The notes beneath the pieces are model-generated. The model was not told the DNA's origin and did no database searches. It saw nothing but the letters and a program-made list of their open reading frames with translations. DNA of 64,000 nt from Agromyces sp. H66 (GTDB lineage: Bacteria > Actinomycetota > Actinomycetes > Actinomycetales > Microbacteriaceae), in contig NZ_SJZG01000003.1 in NCBI RefSeq assembly GCF_004959775.1, positions 1 through 64,000 on the forward strand, read 5' to 3'. Numbering within the stretch: position 1 is the stretch's first letter; every line of letters begins with the position of its first letter. Shown here in pieces: positions 26,759 to 34,262 of this stretch. A program made the translations under genes and the position numbers.

Positions 26759-29700
26759 ATGTCGCACACGAGCGCTCGCAGCGGTGCCGGAGCACACCCA
26801 GCGGGATTCGACTTCTTCGGAGCCGGTGAACTGCCCGCGCCGAACCTCTCCGCCGCAGAGGTCGCCGAGATCGTGCGAGAGCGCTGGGGGATCGACGTCG
26901 CGCTTCAACCGCTCGGCAGCCAGCAGGACCAGAACTTCCTGGCCCACGACGGCGGCTCACCCGTCGGCGTCGTCAAGATCACCAACCCGGCCTTCACCGC
27001 GACCGAGCTGGCGGCACAGGAACAGGCCGCGGACCGCATCGCCGCGAGCGCGCCCGACCTGCGCATCGCCACCACGACGACGGATGCCGCGGGCAGCCCA
27101 CGCCACATCGTCGCCGACACCAGCGACGGGCCGCGAAGCATCCGCCTCATCCGGTACCTGCCGGGCGGCACCCTCAGCGGCAGCGCCCACCTCGCCCCGC
27201 GCGCCGTCGCACGCATGGGAGTACTCGCCGCGCGGACGAGCCTGGCCCTCGCCGGGTTCGAGCACGACGGCCTCGAGCGCGTGCTCCAGTGGGATCCTCG
27301 TCACGCCGACCGGGTCGTCGCGTTGCTCGCGCCGCACCATCCCGATCCCGCCAGGCGCAGGCAGGTGACGGATGCCGCAGCCGCCGCTTGGGCACGGCTC
27401 GCTGTCGTCGCCCCCGACCTGCCGCTGCAGGCCGTGCACCTCGACCTCACCGACGACAACATCGTCTGCACGACCGACCGCGGGATCCGCACGCCAGACG
27501 GCATCATCGACTTCGGCGACGTGACGCGCAGTTGGGCCGTCGCCGAGCTCGCGATCACGATCTCCTCGATACTGCACCACGCGGGCGCCGAGCCCGCCTC
27601 GGTGCTGCCCGCCGTGCGCGCCTTCCACGATCGCCGGCCACTGGCGCCGGCCGAGATCGCCGCGATCTGGCCCCTCGTGGTGCTGCGCGGCGCGGTGCTC
27701 GTCGTCAGCGGCGAGCACCAGGTTCAGCTCGACGGCGGCGCGAACGCGTACGCGGCGAGCGGCATCGAACGCGAGTGGCGCATCTTCGAGCAGGCCGTCT
27801 CGGTGCCGGTCGACGTCATGACGACGCTCATCGCAGCCGAGTTGGGCGGGGATGCCGCGGGGCCGACAGCCGCGTCTCGAAACGCGTCCCTCAGGCAGCT
27901 CGCGCCAGACCTCGACCCCGCCGGCGTCGCTCGACTCGACGTGTCGATCACCTCCGACGCGGTCGACGCCGGCGCCTGGCTCGACCCTCGTCTCGACGAC
28001 GACCTCGCCCGGGCCGCCATCGACGGATGGGCCGACGCCGCCCTGCTGCCCTGGGGCACACCGCGACTCACGGCGAGCCTCCCGCACGCGCCGACGTCGA
28101 CGGCGACCGTCCCGACCGGCGTCGACGTCTGGTTCACCGACTCGCAGGTGCTTGCGAGCCCCGGCGACGGAGAGATCCTCCACATCGGCGGAGATCGGCT
28201 CATGCTCGCCCTCGACGCCGGCCTCCGGCTCGAGCTCGACGGCGAGCTCGGCGACCCGGGCGACCCCGGCGACCCCGGCGACCCGGCCACCCTCGGCGAC
28301 CCCGGCGACCCCGGCGACCCCGGCGACCCCGGCGACCCGGCCACCCTCGCGCCCGGGGCGCGGGTCGCCGCGGGCGACGTGCTCGGCGTCGCGGCATCCG
28401 GTTCCCGCATCCGGATCCGCCTCGTCAACGCGGACGCCCCGCCCGTGCCCCACCTGGTGCGCCCCGAGTACGCCGCCGGCTGGCTGGCGCTCACCGTCGA
28501 CCCCGCCCCGATGCTCGGCCTCGAGGCCGACGTGCAGCCCGAGGCATCCGGCATCCTCGCCGACCCCGCGCGCGACGCCGCCGCGCTCCTCGCGCGCCGC
28601 GAACGCGCGTTCGCCGAGGTGCAGGAGCACTACTACGACGCTCCGCCGCGCATCGAGCGCGGCTGGCGCGAACACCTCATCGGCACCGACGGGCGCGTCT
28701 ACCTCGACATGGTGAACAACGTCACCCCGCTGGGGCACGGCCACCCGAAGCTCGCCGCCGCCGTGGCGAAGCAGTTGCGCACGCTCAACACCAACTCGCG
28801 CTTCAACTACGGCGCCGTCGTCGAGTTCTCCGAGCGGCTCGCCGCGCTCCTTCCCGATCCGCTCGACACGGTGTTCCTCGTCAACTCGGGGTCCGAGGCC
28901 ACCGATCTCGCGATCCGCATCGCGCTCGCCGCGACCGGCCGCCGCGACGTCGTGTCACTCCTCGAGGCGTACCACGGCTGGACCTACGCGTCCGACGCGG
29001 TCAGCACCTCGACCGCCGACAACCCGAACGCGCTCGCCACCCGTCCCGACTGGGTGCACGCGCTCGATGCGCCGAACCCCTTCCGCGGCATCCATCGGGG
29101 GTCGGATGCCACGCGCTACGCGCCCGAGGCCGCCGAGCGCATCCGCCGCCTCGCCGCCGACGGCCGGCCTGCCGCGGCCTTCATCGCCGAGACCTTCTTC
29201 GGCAACGCCGGCGGCATCCCGCTGCCCGACGGGTACCTCGCCGAGGTCTACGCGGCCGTGCGCGAGGTGGGCGGCCTCGCGATCGCCGACGAGGTGCAGG
29301 CCGGATACGGGCGCCTCGGCCACTGGTTCTGGGGCTTCGAGCAGCAGGGCGTCGTGCCCGACATCGTCGCCGTGGCGAAGGCGGTCGGCAACGGGTACCC
29401 GCTCGGCGCCGTCATCACGACCCGGGAGATCGCCGCCCGGTACCGCACGCAGGGCTACTTCTTCTCATCGACGGGCGGCAGCCCCGCCTCCAGCGTCGCC
29501 GGACTCGCGGTGCTCGACGCCTTCCGAGAGGAGCGGCTGCAGGAGAACGCCGCCGAGACCGGCGCGTACCTCGCGCACCGTCTCGAGGAGCTGGCCACGC
29601 GGCATCCGCTCATCGGCGCCGTGCACGGCCTCGGGCTCTACCTCGGCGTCGAGTTCGTGCGCGATCGCGCGACCCTCGAACCCGCCACGGAGGAGACCGC

Positions 29701-29857
29701 CGCGATCTGCGACCGGTTACTGGAGCTCGGCGTCGTCATGCAGCCGACGGGCGACCACCAGAACGTGCTGAAGACCAAGCCGCCGCTGTGCCTCGCGCGC
29801 GAATCGGCCGATTTCTTCGTCGACATGCTCGACCGGGTGCTCGACGAGGGCTGGTAG
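26759..29857 (+). CDS. Three-domain fusion: APH-type kinase, degenerate M23-like domain, class III aminotransferase
   Basis: 1032 residues. Residues ~20-345 are an aminoglycoside phosphotransferase-fold kinase with HLDLTDDN (~228) and IDFGD (~250). Residues ~440-590 resemble the M23/lipoyl-like insert of known fused aminotransferases, but the metal-site motifs (HxxxD, HxH) are absent and a Gly-Asp-Pro repeat sits in a loop. Residues ~600-1032 are a class III PLP aminotransferase with the PLP Lys near 874 in VAVAKAVGNGYPLG and GSEATDLAIR. Such fusions resemble ethanolamine-phosphate phospho-lyase relatives, which suggests phosphorylation of an amino alcohol followed by PLP-dependent elimination or transamination. 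GGAAGGGGG precedes the ATG; TATCGT is a likely -10. Confidence 0.88.
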   Translation: MSHTSARSGAGAHPAGFDFFGAGELPAPNLSAAEVAEIVRERWGIDVALQPLGSQQDQNFLAHDGGSPVGVVKITNPAFTATELAAQEQAADRIAASAPDLRIATTTTDAAGSPRHIVADTSDGPRSIRLIRYLPGGTLSGSAHLAPRAVARMGVLAARTSLALAGFEHDGLERVLQWDPRHADRVVALLAPHHPDPARRRQVTDAAAAAWARLAVVAPDLPLQAVHLDLTDDNIVCTTDRGIRTPDGIIDFGDVTRSWAVAELAITISSILHHAGAEPASVLPAVRAFHDRRPLAPAEIAAIWPLVVLRGAVLVVSGEHQVQLDGGANAYAASGIEREWRIFEQAVSVPVDVMTTLIAAELGGDAAGPTAASRNASLRQLAPDLDPAGVARLDVSITSDAVDAGAWLDPRLDDDLARAAIDGWADAALLPWGTPRLTASLPHAPTSTATVPTGVDVWFTDSQVLASPGDGEILHIGGDRLMLALDAGLRLELDGELGDPGDPGDPGDPATLGDPGDPGDPGDPGDPATLAPGARVAAGDVLGVAASGSRIRIRLVNADAPPVPHLVRPEYAAGWLALTVDPAPMLGLEADVQPEASGILADPARDAAALLARRERAFAEVQEHYYDAPPRIERGWREHLIGTDGRVYLDMVNNVTPLGHGHPKLAAAVAKQLRTLNTNSRFNYGAVVEFSERLAALLPDPLDTVFLVNSGSEATDLAIRIALAATGRRDVVSLLEAYHGWTYASDAVSTSTADNPNALATRPDWVHALDAPNPFRGIHRGSDATRYAPEAAERIRRLAADGRPAAAFIAETFFGNAGGIPLPDGYLAEVYAAVREVGGLAIADEVQAGYGRLGHWFWGFEQQGVVPDIVAVAKAVGNGYPLGAVITTREIAARYRTQGYFFSSTGGSPASSVAGLAVLDAFREERLQENAAETGAYLAHRLEELATRHPLIGAVHGLGLYLGVEFVRDRATLEPATEETAAICDRLLELGVVMQPTGDHQNVLKTKPPLCLARESADFFVDMLDRVLDEGW
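28250..28348 (+). repeat. In-frame Gly-Asp-Pro coding repeat
   Basis: Nine-base units ggcgacccS: four GDP codon triplets and an Ala-Thr-Leu, then five GDP triplets and another Ala-Thr-Leu. The two blocks look like an unequal duplication of one block. The insertion lies in a loop of the M23-like domain of the fusion protein and does not break the frame. Copy number probably varies between strains. Confidence 0.9.
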
Positions 29858-29928
29858 CCCGTCGCGTCCGGATCGAACCAGATCAAACGAACGATGGAGG
29901 CGGGATCGGCATCGGCAGCCTAAGCTGG

Positions 29929-30120
29929 CGCAACGATCCTGATGGATCCTCGAGGTCTGCGGGTCCGTGAAGGGTGGCCCACAGCCTTCGCGGACCCGCT
30001 CCGAACACCCGTCGCACCGGGGGGCGCGATGGGAACCCGTCGCCGGTTCCTCGGTGGCGGATTGCCGCGTGGGGGCGCGGCAATGGGGGCCGGTGCATCT
30101 CGGGTGCCCGGCCCCCCTTC
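29929..30120 (+). ncRNA. Candidate structured RNA in a hairpin-rich gap
   Basis: The 329-base gap 29858-30186 has no convincing reading frame but several strong hairpins: GCGGGTCCGTGAAGG / CCTTCGCGGACCCGC (29959-29973, 29985-29999); ATTGCCGCG / CGCGGCAAT (30061-30069, 30076-30084, loop TGGGGG); and, directly abutting, GGGGGCCGG / CCGGCCCCC (30085-30093, 30108-30116). TAAGCT near 29919 could be a -10. The last helix could serve as terminator. It lacks the conserved loop of SRP RNA and does not match tmRNA or RNase P. Alternatively the hairpins are just terminators of the fusion gene. Confidence 0.35.
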
Positions 30121-30174
30121 TCCCACCGGGCGTCGGCCCCCGTACGCGGAGCGCCGCCCGAACGCCGGCGCTCC

Positions 30175-30180
30175 TAGACT
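30175..30180 (+). promoter_or_regulatory. -10 box of a leaderless transcript
   Basis: TAGACT ends 6 bases before the GTG at 30187. The intervening GGGCCC is not a ribosome binding site, so the transcript probably starts at the GTG. Confidence 0.6.
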
Positions 30181-30186
30181 GGGCCC

Positions 30187-31263
30187 GTGCTCACCGCCGT
30201 CATCCCGGTCGCGATCGTCCCGGCGTTCCTCATCCTCGGACTCGGGATCGTGGCGCGCGCCGTCGCCGCGCAGCACGTGACCGGGCGCATCGCGCAGTAC
30301 GCACCCGAGCGGGGGTCCACGGTGCTGCGCGACGCGCTGCTCGCGAACGCCGACCGGCGGGCGGCATCCGCGGCCCTCATCGACCTCGCGGTGAAGCGCA
30401 AGGTGCGCCTCCTCGCGGGCGGCCGCTCGAAGCGCGAGCCCATCGGCGTCGAGCTCGTGAGCGGCGCCACGCTCAGCCCCGAGGAGATCGACCTGCTCGA
30501 CGCCCTCTTCGGCCCCGAGCACACGCACGGCCGGGTGCGGCGGTTCTCGGCCGACCGCCGCGCACTCGCGGGGCGACTTCGCAGCGTGGTCTCCGACACC
30601 GAGCACGCACTCGCCCGCGACGGCCTCATCGCCGAACGCCGCACGACGTGGCCGGGCATGACCCTCACGGTGCTCGCCTACCTCGGCATGCTCGTCGAGG
30701 CGCTCCTCATCGTCATGGCGCTGGTCAACGCCGATGTGCCCGCCCTGAGCGCCACGATCCTCGCCGTCGCCGCGACCATCGCGACGATCATCGTCACGCC
30801 GCCGTCGTGGCGCCGATTCCTTCCCGCCGCCCGCCCGCGGCGGGAGCACCTCGACGGACTCCGCCAGTACCTCACGTCGGCCGAGGCCGACCGCCTGCGC
30901 GTGCTCCAGTCGCCGAGCGGCGCCGACCTGCACGAGTCGGATGTCGCGGCCGACGGCTCGGGGCCCGAGTTCGCATCGGGGCCGCTCGCCCGGTTCCACC
31001 TGCACGAGCGGCTGCTGCCGTACGCGGTGCTGTTCGGGCTCGAACGCGAGTGGATGGCGCGTCTCGAGCTCGAGCACGACGCGCTCGAACGCAGCAACCT
31101 CGACACGCTCGCCGACGCCATCGACGTCACGGCCGAGGTCGCGCGGGCCCTCGAGGCCGCGGGCGGCGCGGTCGAACTCGTCGCCGCGGTCGGGGACCTG
31201 GTCGACGCGGGCGGTACCGTGCTCGAGGGCGTCGGCAACCTCTTCGAGGCGCTCAACGCATGA
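30187..31263 (+). CDS. DUF2207-like membrane protein
   Basis: 358 residues from GTG. One N-terminal membrane segment (residues 1-~25), a soluble part with RRAASAALIDLAVKRKVRLL (a winged-helix-like segment typical of DUF2207/YciQ proteins), two central membrane segments (~160-205), and a C-terminal soluble part with the characteristic LPYAVLFGLEREWMARLE. Function of DUF2207 proteins is unknown. The N-terminal extracellular beta domain of longer family members is missing, so this is a short form. Its stop overlaps the start of the hydrolase gene. Confidence 0.8.
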   Translation: MLTAVIPVAIVPAFLILGLGIVARAVAAQHVTGRIAQYAPERGSTVLRDALLANADRRAASAALIDLAVKRKVRLLAGGRSKREPIGVELVSGATLSPEEIDLLDALFGPEHTHGRVRRFSADRRALAGRLRSVVSDTEHALARDGLIAERRTTWPGMTLTVLAYLGMLVEALLIVMALVNADVPALSATILAVAATIATIIVTPPSWRRFLPAARPRREHLDGLRQYLTSAEADRLRVLQSPSGADLHESDVAADGSGPEFASGPLARFHLHERLLPYAVLFGLEREWMARLELEHDALERSNLDTLADAIDVTAEVARALEAAGGAVELVAAVGDLVDAGGTVLEGVGNLFEALNA

Positions 31264-31988
31264 ACGACGCGGAGCGGGAGGCGCACGGGCGGGCGCGTGC
31301 CGACGAGCAGCGCATCGCGATCGACGTCGACGGCGCCCCGGTCTCGGGGGTCTACGCCCGCCCGGCGGATGCCTCGGCCACGATCGTCGTCGCACACGGA
31401 GCCGGCGCGGGCATGGAGCATCCGTTCATGTCGGGCTTCACCCGGGCGATGGACGCGCTCGGCTTCGCGACCCTCCGCTTCGACTTCCCGTACCGGGAGG
31501 CGGGGCGCCGCTTCCCCGACCGCCCGCCCGTCGCCATCGCGGCCTGGCGTGCGGCGATGGATGCCGCGACCGCGCGTGCGGCGGCGGCGGGCTCGCCCGA
31601 CGAGCCGATCTGGGCCTCGGGCAAGTCGTTCGGCGGACGCATGGCGTCGATGGCGGTCGCCGAGGGGATGCCGGCGGCGGGTCTCGTATTCCTGGGATAC
31701 CCCTTGCACCCGCCGGGCAAGCCCGAGAAGGCCCGCGACGAACACCTCGCGGGGATCACGGTGCCGATGCTCTTCCTGCAGGGGCGCAACGATCCGTTCG
31801 CGATCCCGAACGAGCAGCTCGACGAGGTCGTGGCGCGCATCGGATCGACGGCGACGCTGCACTGGGTCGAGAACGCGAACCACTCGTTCGAGGTGAAGGG
31901 CGCGAAGCGTCCGGCCGCCGAGGTCGGGGCGGGGCTCGCGGAGCCGGTGGCGGCGTTCCTCGCGGCGCACCCGCCCGCCGCGGGTTGA
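31260..31988 (+). CDS. Alpha/beta hydrolase of the Tex30/KANL3 type
   Basis: 242 residues; ATGA overlap with the gene before. Motifs: VVAHGAGAGMEHPFM after the first strand, LRFDFPYRE, nucleophile elbow GKSFGGRMAS, LGYPLHPPGKPEKAR, QGRNDPF (acid) and the His of ENANHSFE. All are characteristic of the dienelactone hydrolase-like Tex30 group, for which no substrate is known. Cytosolic. Coupling with the DUF2207 gene suggests joint expression rather than a proven shared pathway. Confidence 0.88.
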   Translation: MNDAEREAHGRARADEQRIAIDVDGAPVSGVYARPADASATIVVAHGAGAGMEHPFMSGFTRAMDALGFATLRFDFPYREAGRRFPDRPPVAIAAWRAAMDAATARAAAAGSPDEPIWASGKSFGGRMASMAVAEGMPAAGLVFLGYPLHPPGKPEKARDEHLAGITVPMLFLQGRNDPFAIPNEQLDEVVARIGSTATLHWVENANHSFEVKGAKRPAAEVGAGLAEPVAAFLAAHPPAAG

Positions 31989-32063
31989 GGGGGCCGCGGC
32001 GCCCGAACATTACGGTCCGAGGAACTCCCCGCCGTCGGCCCGGAGACCCGTGAACCCGGCGCG

Positions 32064-32069
32064 TAGCCT
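32064..32069 (+). promoter_or_regulatory. -10 box just before the oxidoreductase start
   Basis: TAGCCT ends 6 bases before ATG 32076, again placing the transcript start at the start codon. Here the spacer GAGGAG looks like a ribosome binding site but would not be transcribed if the start is at the A of ATG. Confidence 0.5.
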
Positions 32070-32075
32070 GAGGAG

Positions 32076-33728
32076 ATGACCGCAGCGACCGACCGCGCTC
32101 GACGATGGATGCTGCCCGCGACGGCGGGCGTGGCATCCGTCGCCTTCGGGGCCGGTGTCGGCGAACTCGCCGCCGCCATGTTCGCACCCGAGTCGAGCCC
32201 GTTCGTCGTCGTCGGGTCGCTGCTCATCGACCTCGCGCCGCCGTGGGCGAAGGATGCCGCGATCGCCCTCTTCGGCACCGCCGACAAGGCCGCGTTGCTC
32301 GTGGGCATCGGCATCGTGCTGCTCGCGGTCGCGGGCGCCGCAGGCGTGCTCGAGGCGCGCCGCCCGCCGTTCGGACGGCTGCTCTTCGGGGTCCTCGGCC
32401 TCGTCGGAGCGCTCGCCGCCGCCACCCGCGCGAACGCGCCGATGCTCGCCATCGCACCTTCGGCGGTGGCGGCGATCGCCGCCGTGCTGGCCCTGCAGTT
32501 CCTGGTGCGTCGATTGCCCGTGACGCCCGCGATGCCCGTGACGCCCGTGACGCGTCGCAGGACGGATGCCGCGACACGCGGGGCGGGCACCGGCGCGTCA
32601 CCCGAATCGCCCTTCGATTCGGGGAATGCACCCGCGGACGCGGGCGCCGACGCGCCCCACGCCGTCGACCGCCGCCGCTTCCTCGGCTGGGCGGGCGGAG
32701 CGGTCGCGGTCGGCGCCGTCGCCGCCCTGGGCGGATACGTGCTGCAGGCGGGATCGCGCGCCGTCACCGCGATTCGCGACACGATCGCCCTTCCCCGGCC
32801 GACGGCCACCGCCCCCGTGCCCGCCGCGGCCGAGCTCGGCATCGACGGCCTCGCACCGGTGATCACGCCGAACGCGCAGTTCTACCGCATCGACACGGCG
32901 CTGGCCGTGCCCGCGGTCGAACCGTCCGACTGGAGTCTCCGCATCCACGGCATGGTCGAGCGCGACGTCACGATCACCTGGGACGAGCTCCTCGCCCTCC
33001 CCCTCGAGGAGAGCGTGACCACCCTCGCGTGCGTGTCGAACGAGGTCGGGGGCGGCCTCATCGGCAACGCGGTCTGGCTCGGATACCCGATCCGCGAGCT
33101 GCTGGCCCGCGCGGTGCCGAGCGCCGACGCCGACATGGTGCTGTCGCGGAGCGTCGACGGCTTCACGGCGTCGACGCCGCTCGCCGTGCTCGAGGACGAT
33201 CGGAACGCCATCCTCGCGGTCGGCATGAACGGCGAGCCGCTGCCCGCCGAGCACGGCTTCCCGGTGCGGATGGTGGTGCCCGGACTGTTCGGGTACGTGT
33301 CGGCCACGAAGTGGGTGGTCGACCTCGAGGTCTCCCGCTTCGACCGGGCGACCGCCTTCTGGACCGATCGCGGGTGGAGCGAGCGCGGGCCGATCAAGCT
33401 GTCGTCGCGCATCGACGTACCGCGCAGCGGACAGTCGCTCACGGCCGGTCCGGTCACGGTCGCGGGCGTGGCGTGGCACCAGCACGTCGGCATCGAGCGC
33501 GTCGAGGTGCAGGTCGACGACGGTCCGTGGCAGCCCGCCACCCTCGCCACGGCGATCTCGATCGACACCTGGGTGCAGTGGCGCTACGAGTGGGACGCGA
33601 CCTCCGGCACCCACACGCTACGGGTGCGAGCGGTGAACGCCGACGGCGAGGTGCAGACGGCCGAGGTGCAGGGGGTCGTGCCCGACGGCGCCACGGGCCT
33701 GCACGAGCGGTCCGTCGAGGTGCGCTGA
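32076..33728 (+). CDS. Membrane-bound sulfite oxidase-like molybdopterin oxidoreductase
   Basis: 550 residues. Residues 1-~150 hold four membrane segments; a RRRFLGW motif near 205 begins a fifth, resembling a buried twin-arginine-type signal. Residues ~250-440 are the molybdopterin domain with the Mo-ligand Cys319 in TLACVSNEVGG; ~440-550 is the Mo-co dimerisation (Ig-like) domain with VAWHQHVGIERVEVQVDDGPW. The layout matches actinobacterial membrane sulfite-oxidase-like proteins facing outside. Electron partner and substrate (sulfite, sulfoxide or other) are unknown. Confidence 0.9.
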   Translation: MTAATDRARRWMLPATAGVASVAFGAGVGELAAAMFAPESSPFVVVGSLLIDLAPPWAKDAAIALFGTADKAALLVGIGIVLLAVAGAAGVLEARRPPFGRLLFGVLGLVGALAAATRANAPMLAIAPSAVAAIAAVLALQFLVRRLPVTPAMPVTPVTRRRTDAATRGAGTGASPESPFDSGNAPADAGADAPHAVDRRRFLGWAGGAVAVGAVAALGGYVLQAGSRAVTAIRDTIALPRPTATAPVPAAAELGIDGLAPVITPNAQFYRIDTALAVPAVEPSDWSLRIHGMVERDVTITWDELLALPLEESVTTLACVSNEVGGGLIGNAVWLGYPIRELLARAVPSADADMVLSRSVDGFTASTPLAVLEDDRNAILAVGMNGEPLPAEHGFPVRMVVPGLFGYVSATKWVVDLEVSRFDRATAFWTDRGWSERGPIKLSSRIDVPRSGQSLTAGPVTVAGVAWHQHVGIERVEVQVDDGPWQPATLATAISIDTWVQWRYEWDATSGTHTLRVRAVNADGEVQTAEVQGVVPDGATGLHERSVEVR

Positions 33729-33809
33729 GGGGATGCCGCGGCGGGACCTTCGACCCACGCCACGCGCTCAGCCGACGGGCACACTGGGCGGGTCGAGGAG
33801 GTAACCGTC

Positions 33810-34247
33810 ATGACCGCGTACCCGCCCGCAGACCCAAACCGGCCGCCCGCCGCTCCGGCACCGGCCCAGCAGACCGCTCCGTCGCCGCGATCCTTCATCG
33901 CGACGTGGATGTTCGCGTGGCTCCTCGGATGGCTCGGCGTCGACCGCTTCTACCTTGGCAAGATCGGCACCGGCATCCTGAAGCTCATCACGATCGGCGG
34001 CTTCGGAATCTGGTGGCTGATCGACCTCATCCTCACGCTCGCCGGCGTGCAGCGCGACAAGGAGGGGCGGCTGCTGCCCGACTACGAGCAGCACAAGATG
34101 ATCGCCTGGATCATCACCGCGGCCGGCTTCGGACTCTGGCTCATCACCAGCGCGATCTCGAGCGCCTTCACCGGGTTCTGGGAGGGTGTCGGCCCGATGA
34201 TGCCGTGGTGGCAGTGGCAGGACTGGCAGAACTGGCGGGTCGACTGA
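33810..34247 (+). CDS. TM2-domain membrane protein
   Basis: 145 residues behind GGAGG. A Pro/Ala-rich N-terminal tail (~28 residues) precedes the TM2 pair: LLGWLGVDRFYLGKIGTGILKLITIGGFGIWWLIDLI, which contains the family DRFYLG motif and turn. A third hydrophobic segment follows, then a Trp-rich end (PWWQWQDWQNW). TM2 proteins are common but of unknown function. It converges on the amidase gene with 15 bases between. Confidence 0.88.
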   Translation: MTAYPPADPNRPPAAPAPAQQTAPSPRSFIATWMFAWLLGWLGVDRFYLGKIGTGILKLITIGGFGIWWLIDLILTLAGVQRDKEGRLLPDYEQHKMIAWIITAAGFGLWLITSAISSAFTGFWEGVGPMMPWWQWQDWQNWRVD

Positions 34248-34262
34248 GCCGACCGGCAGGCG

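Noticed and set aside
25141..26960. Long repeat-containing frames across octamer array 2
   Set aside because: Same artefact; they run antisense into the DsrE, RHH and kinase-fusion genes.
26759..29857. Frameshift or assembly join producing the three-domain protein
   Set aside because: One frame runs through all three domains with coding-like third positions throughout, and the domain order is known from other bacteria.
29929..30120. SRP RNA, tmRNA or RNase P RNA in the hairpin-rich gap
   Set aside because: The conserved GGAAGG-type SRP loop and the tmRNA and RNase P core motifs are absent.
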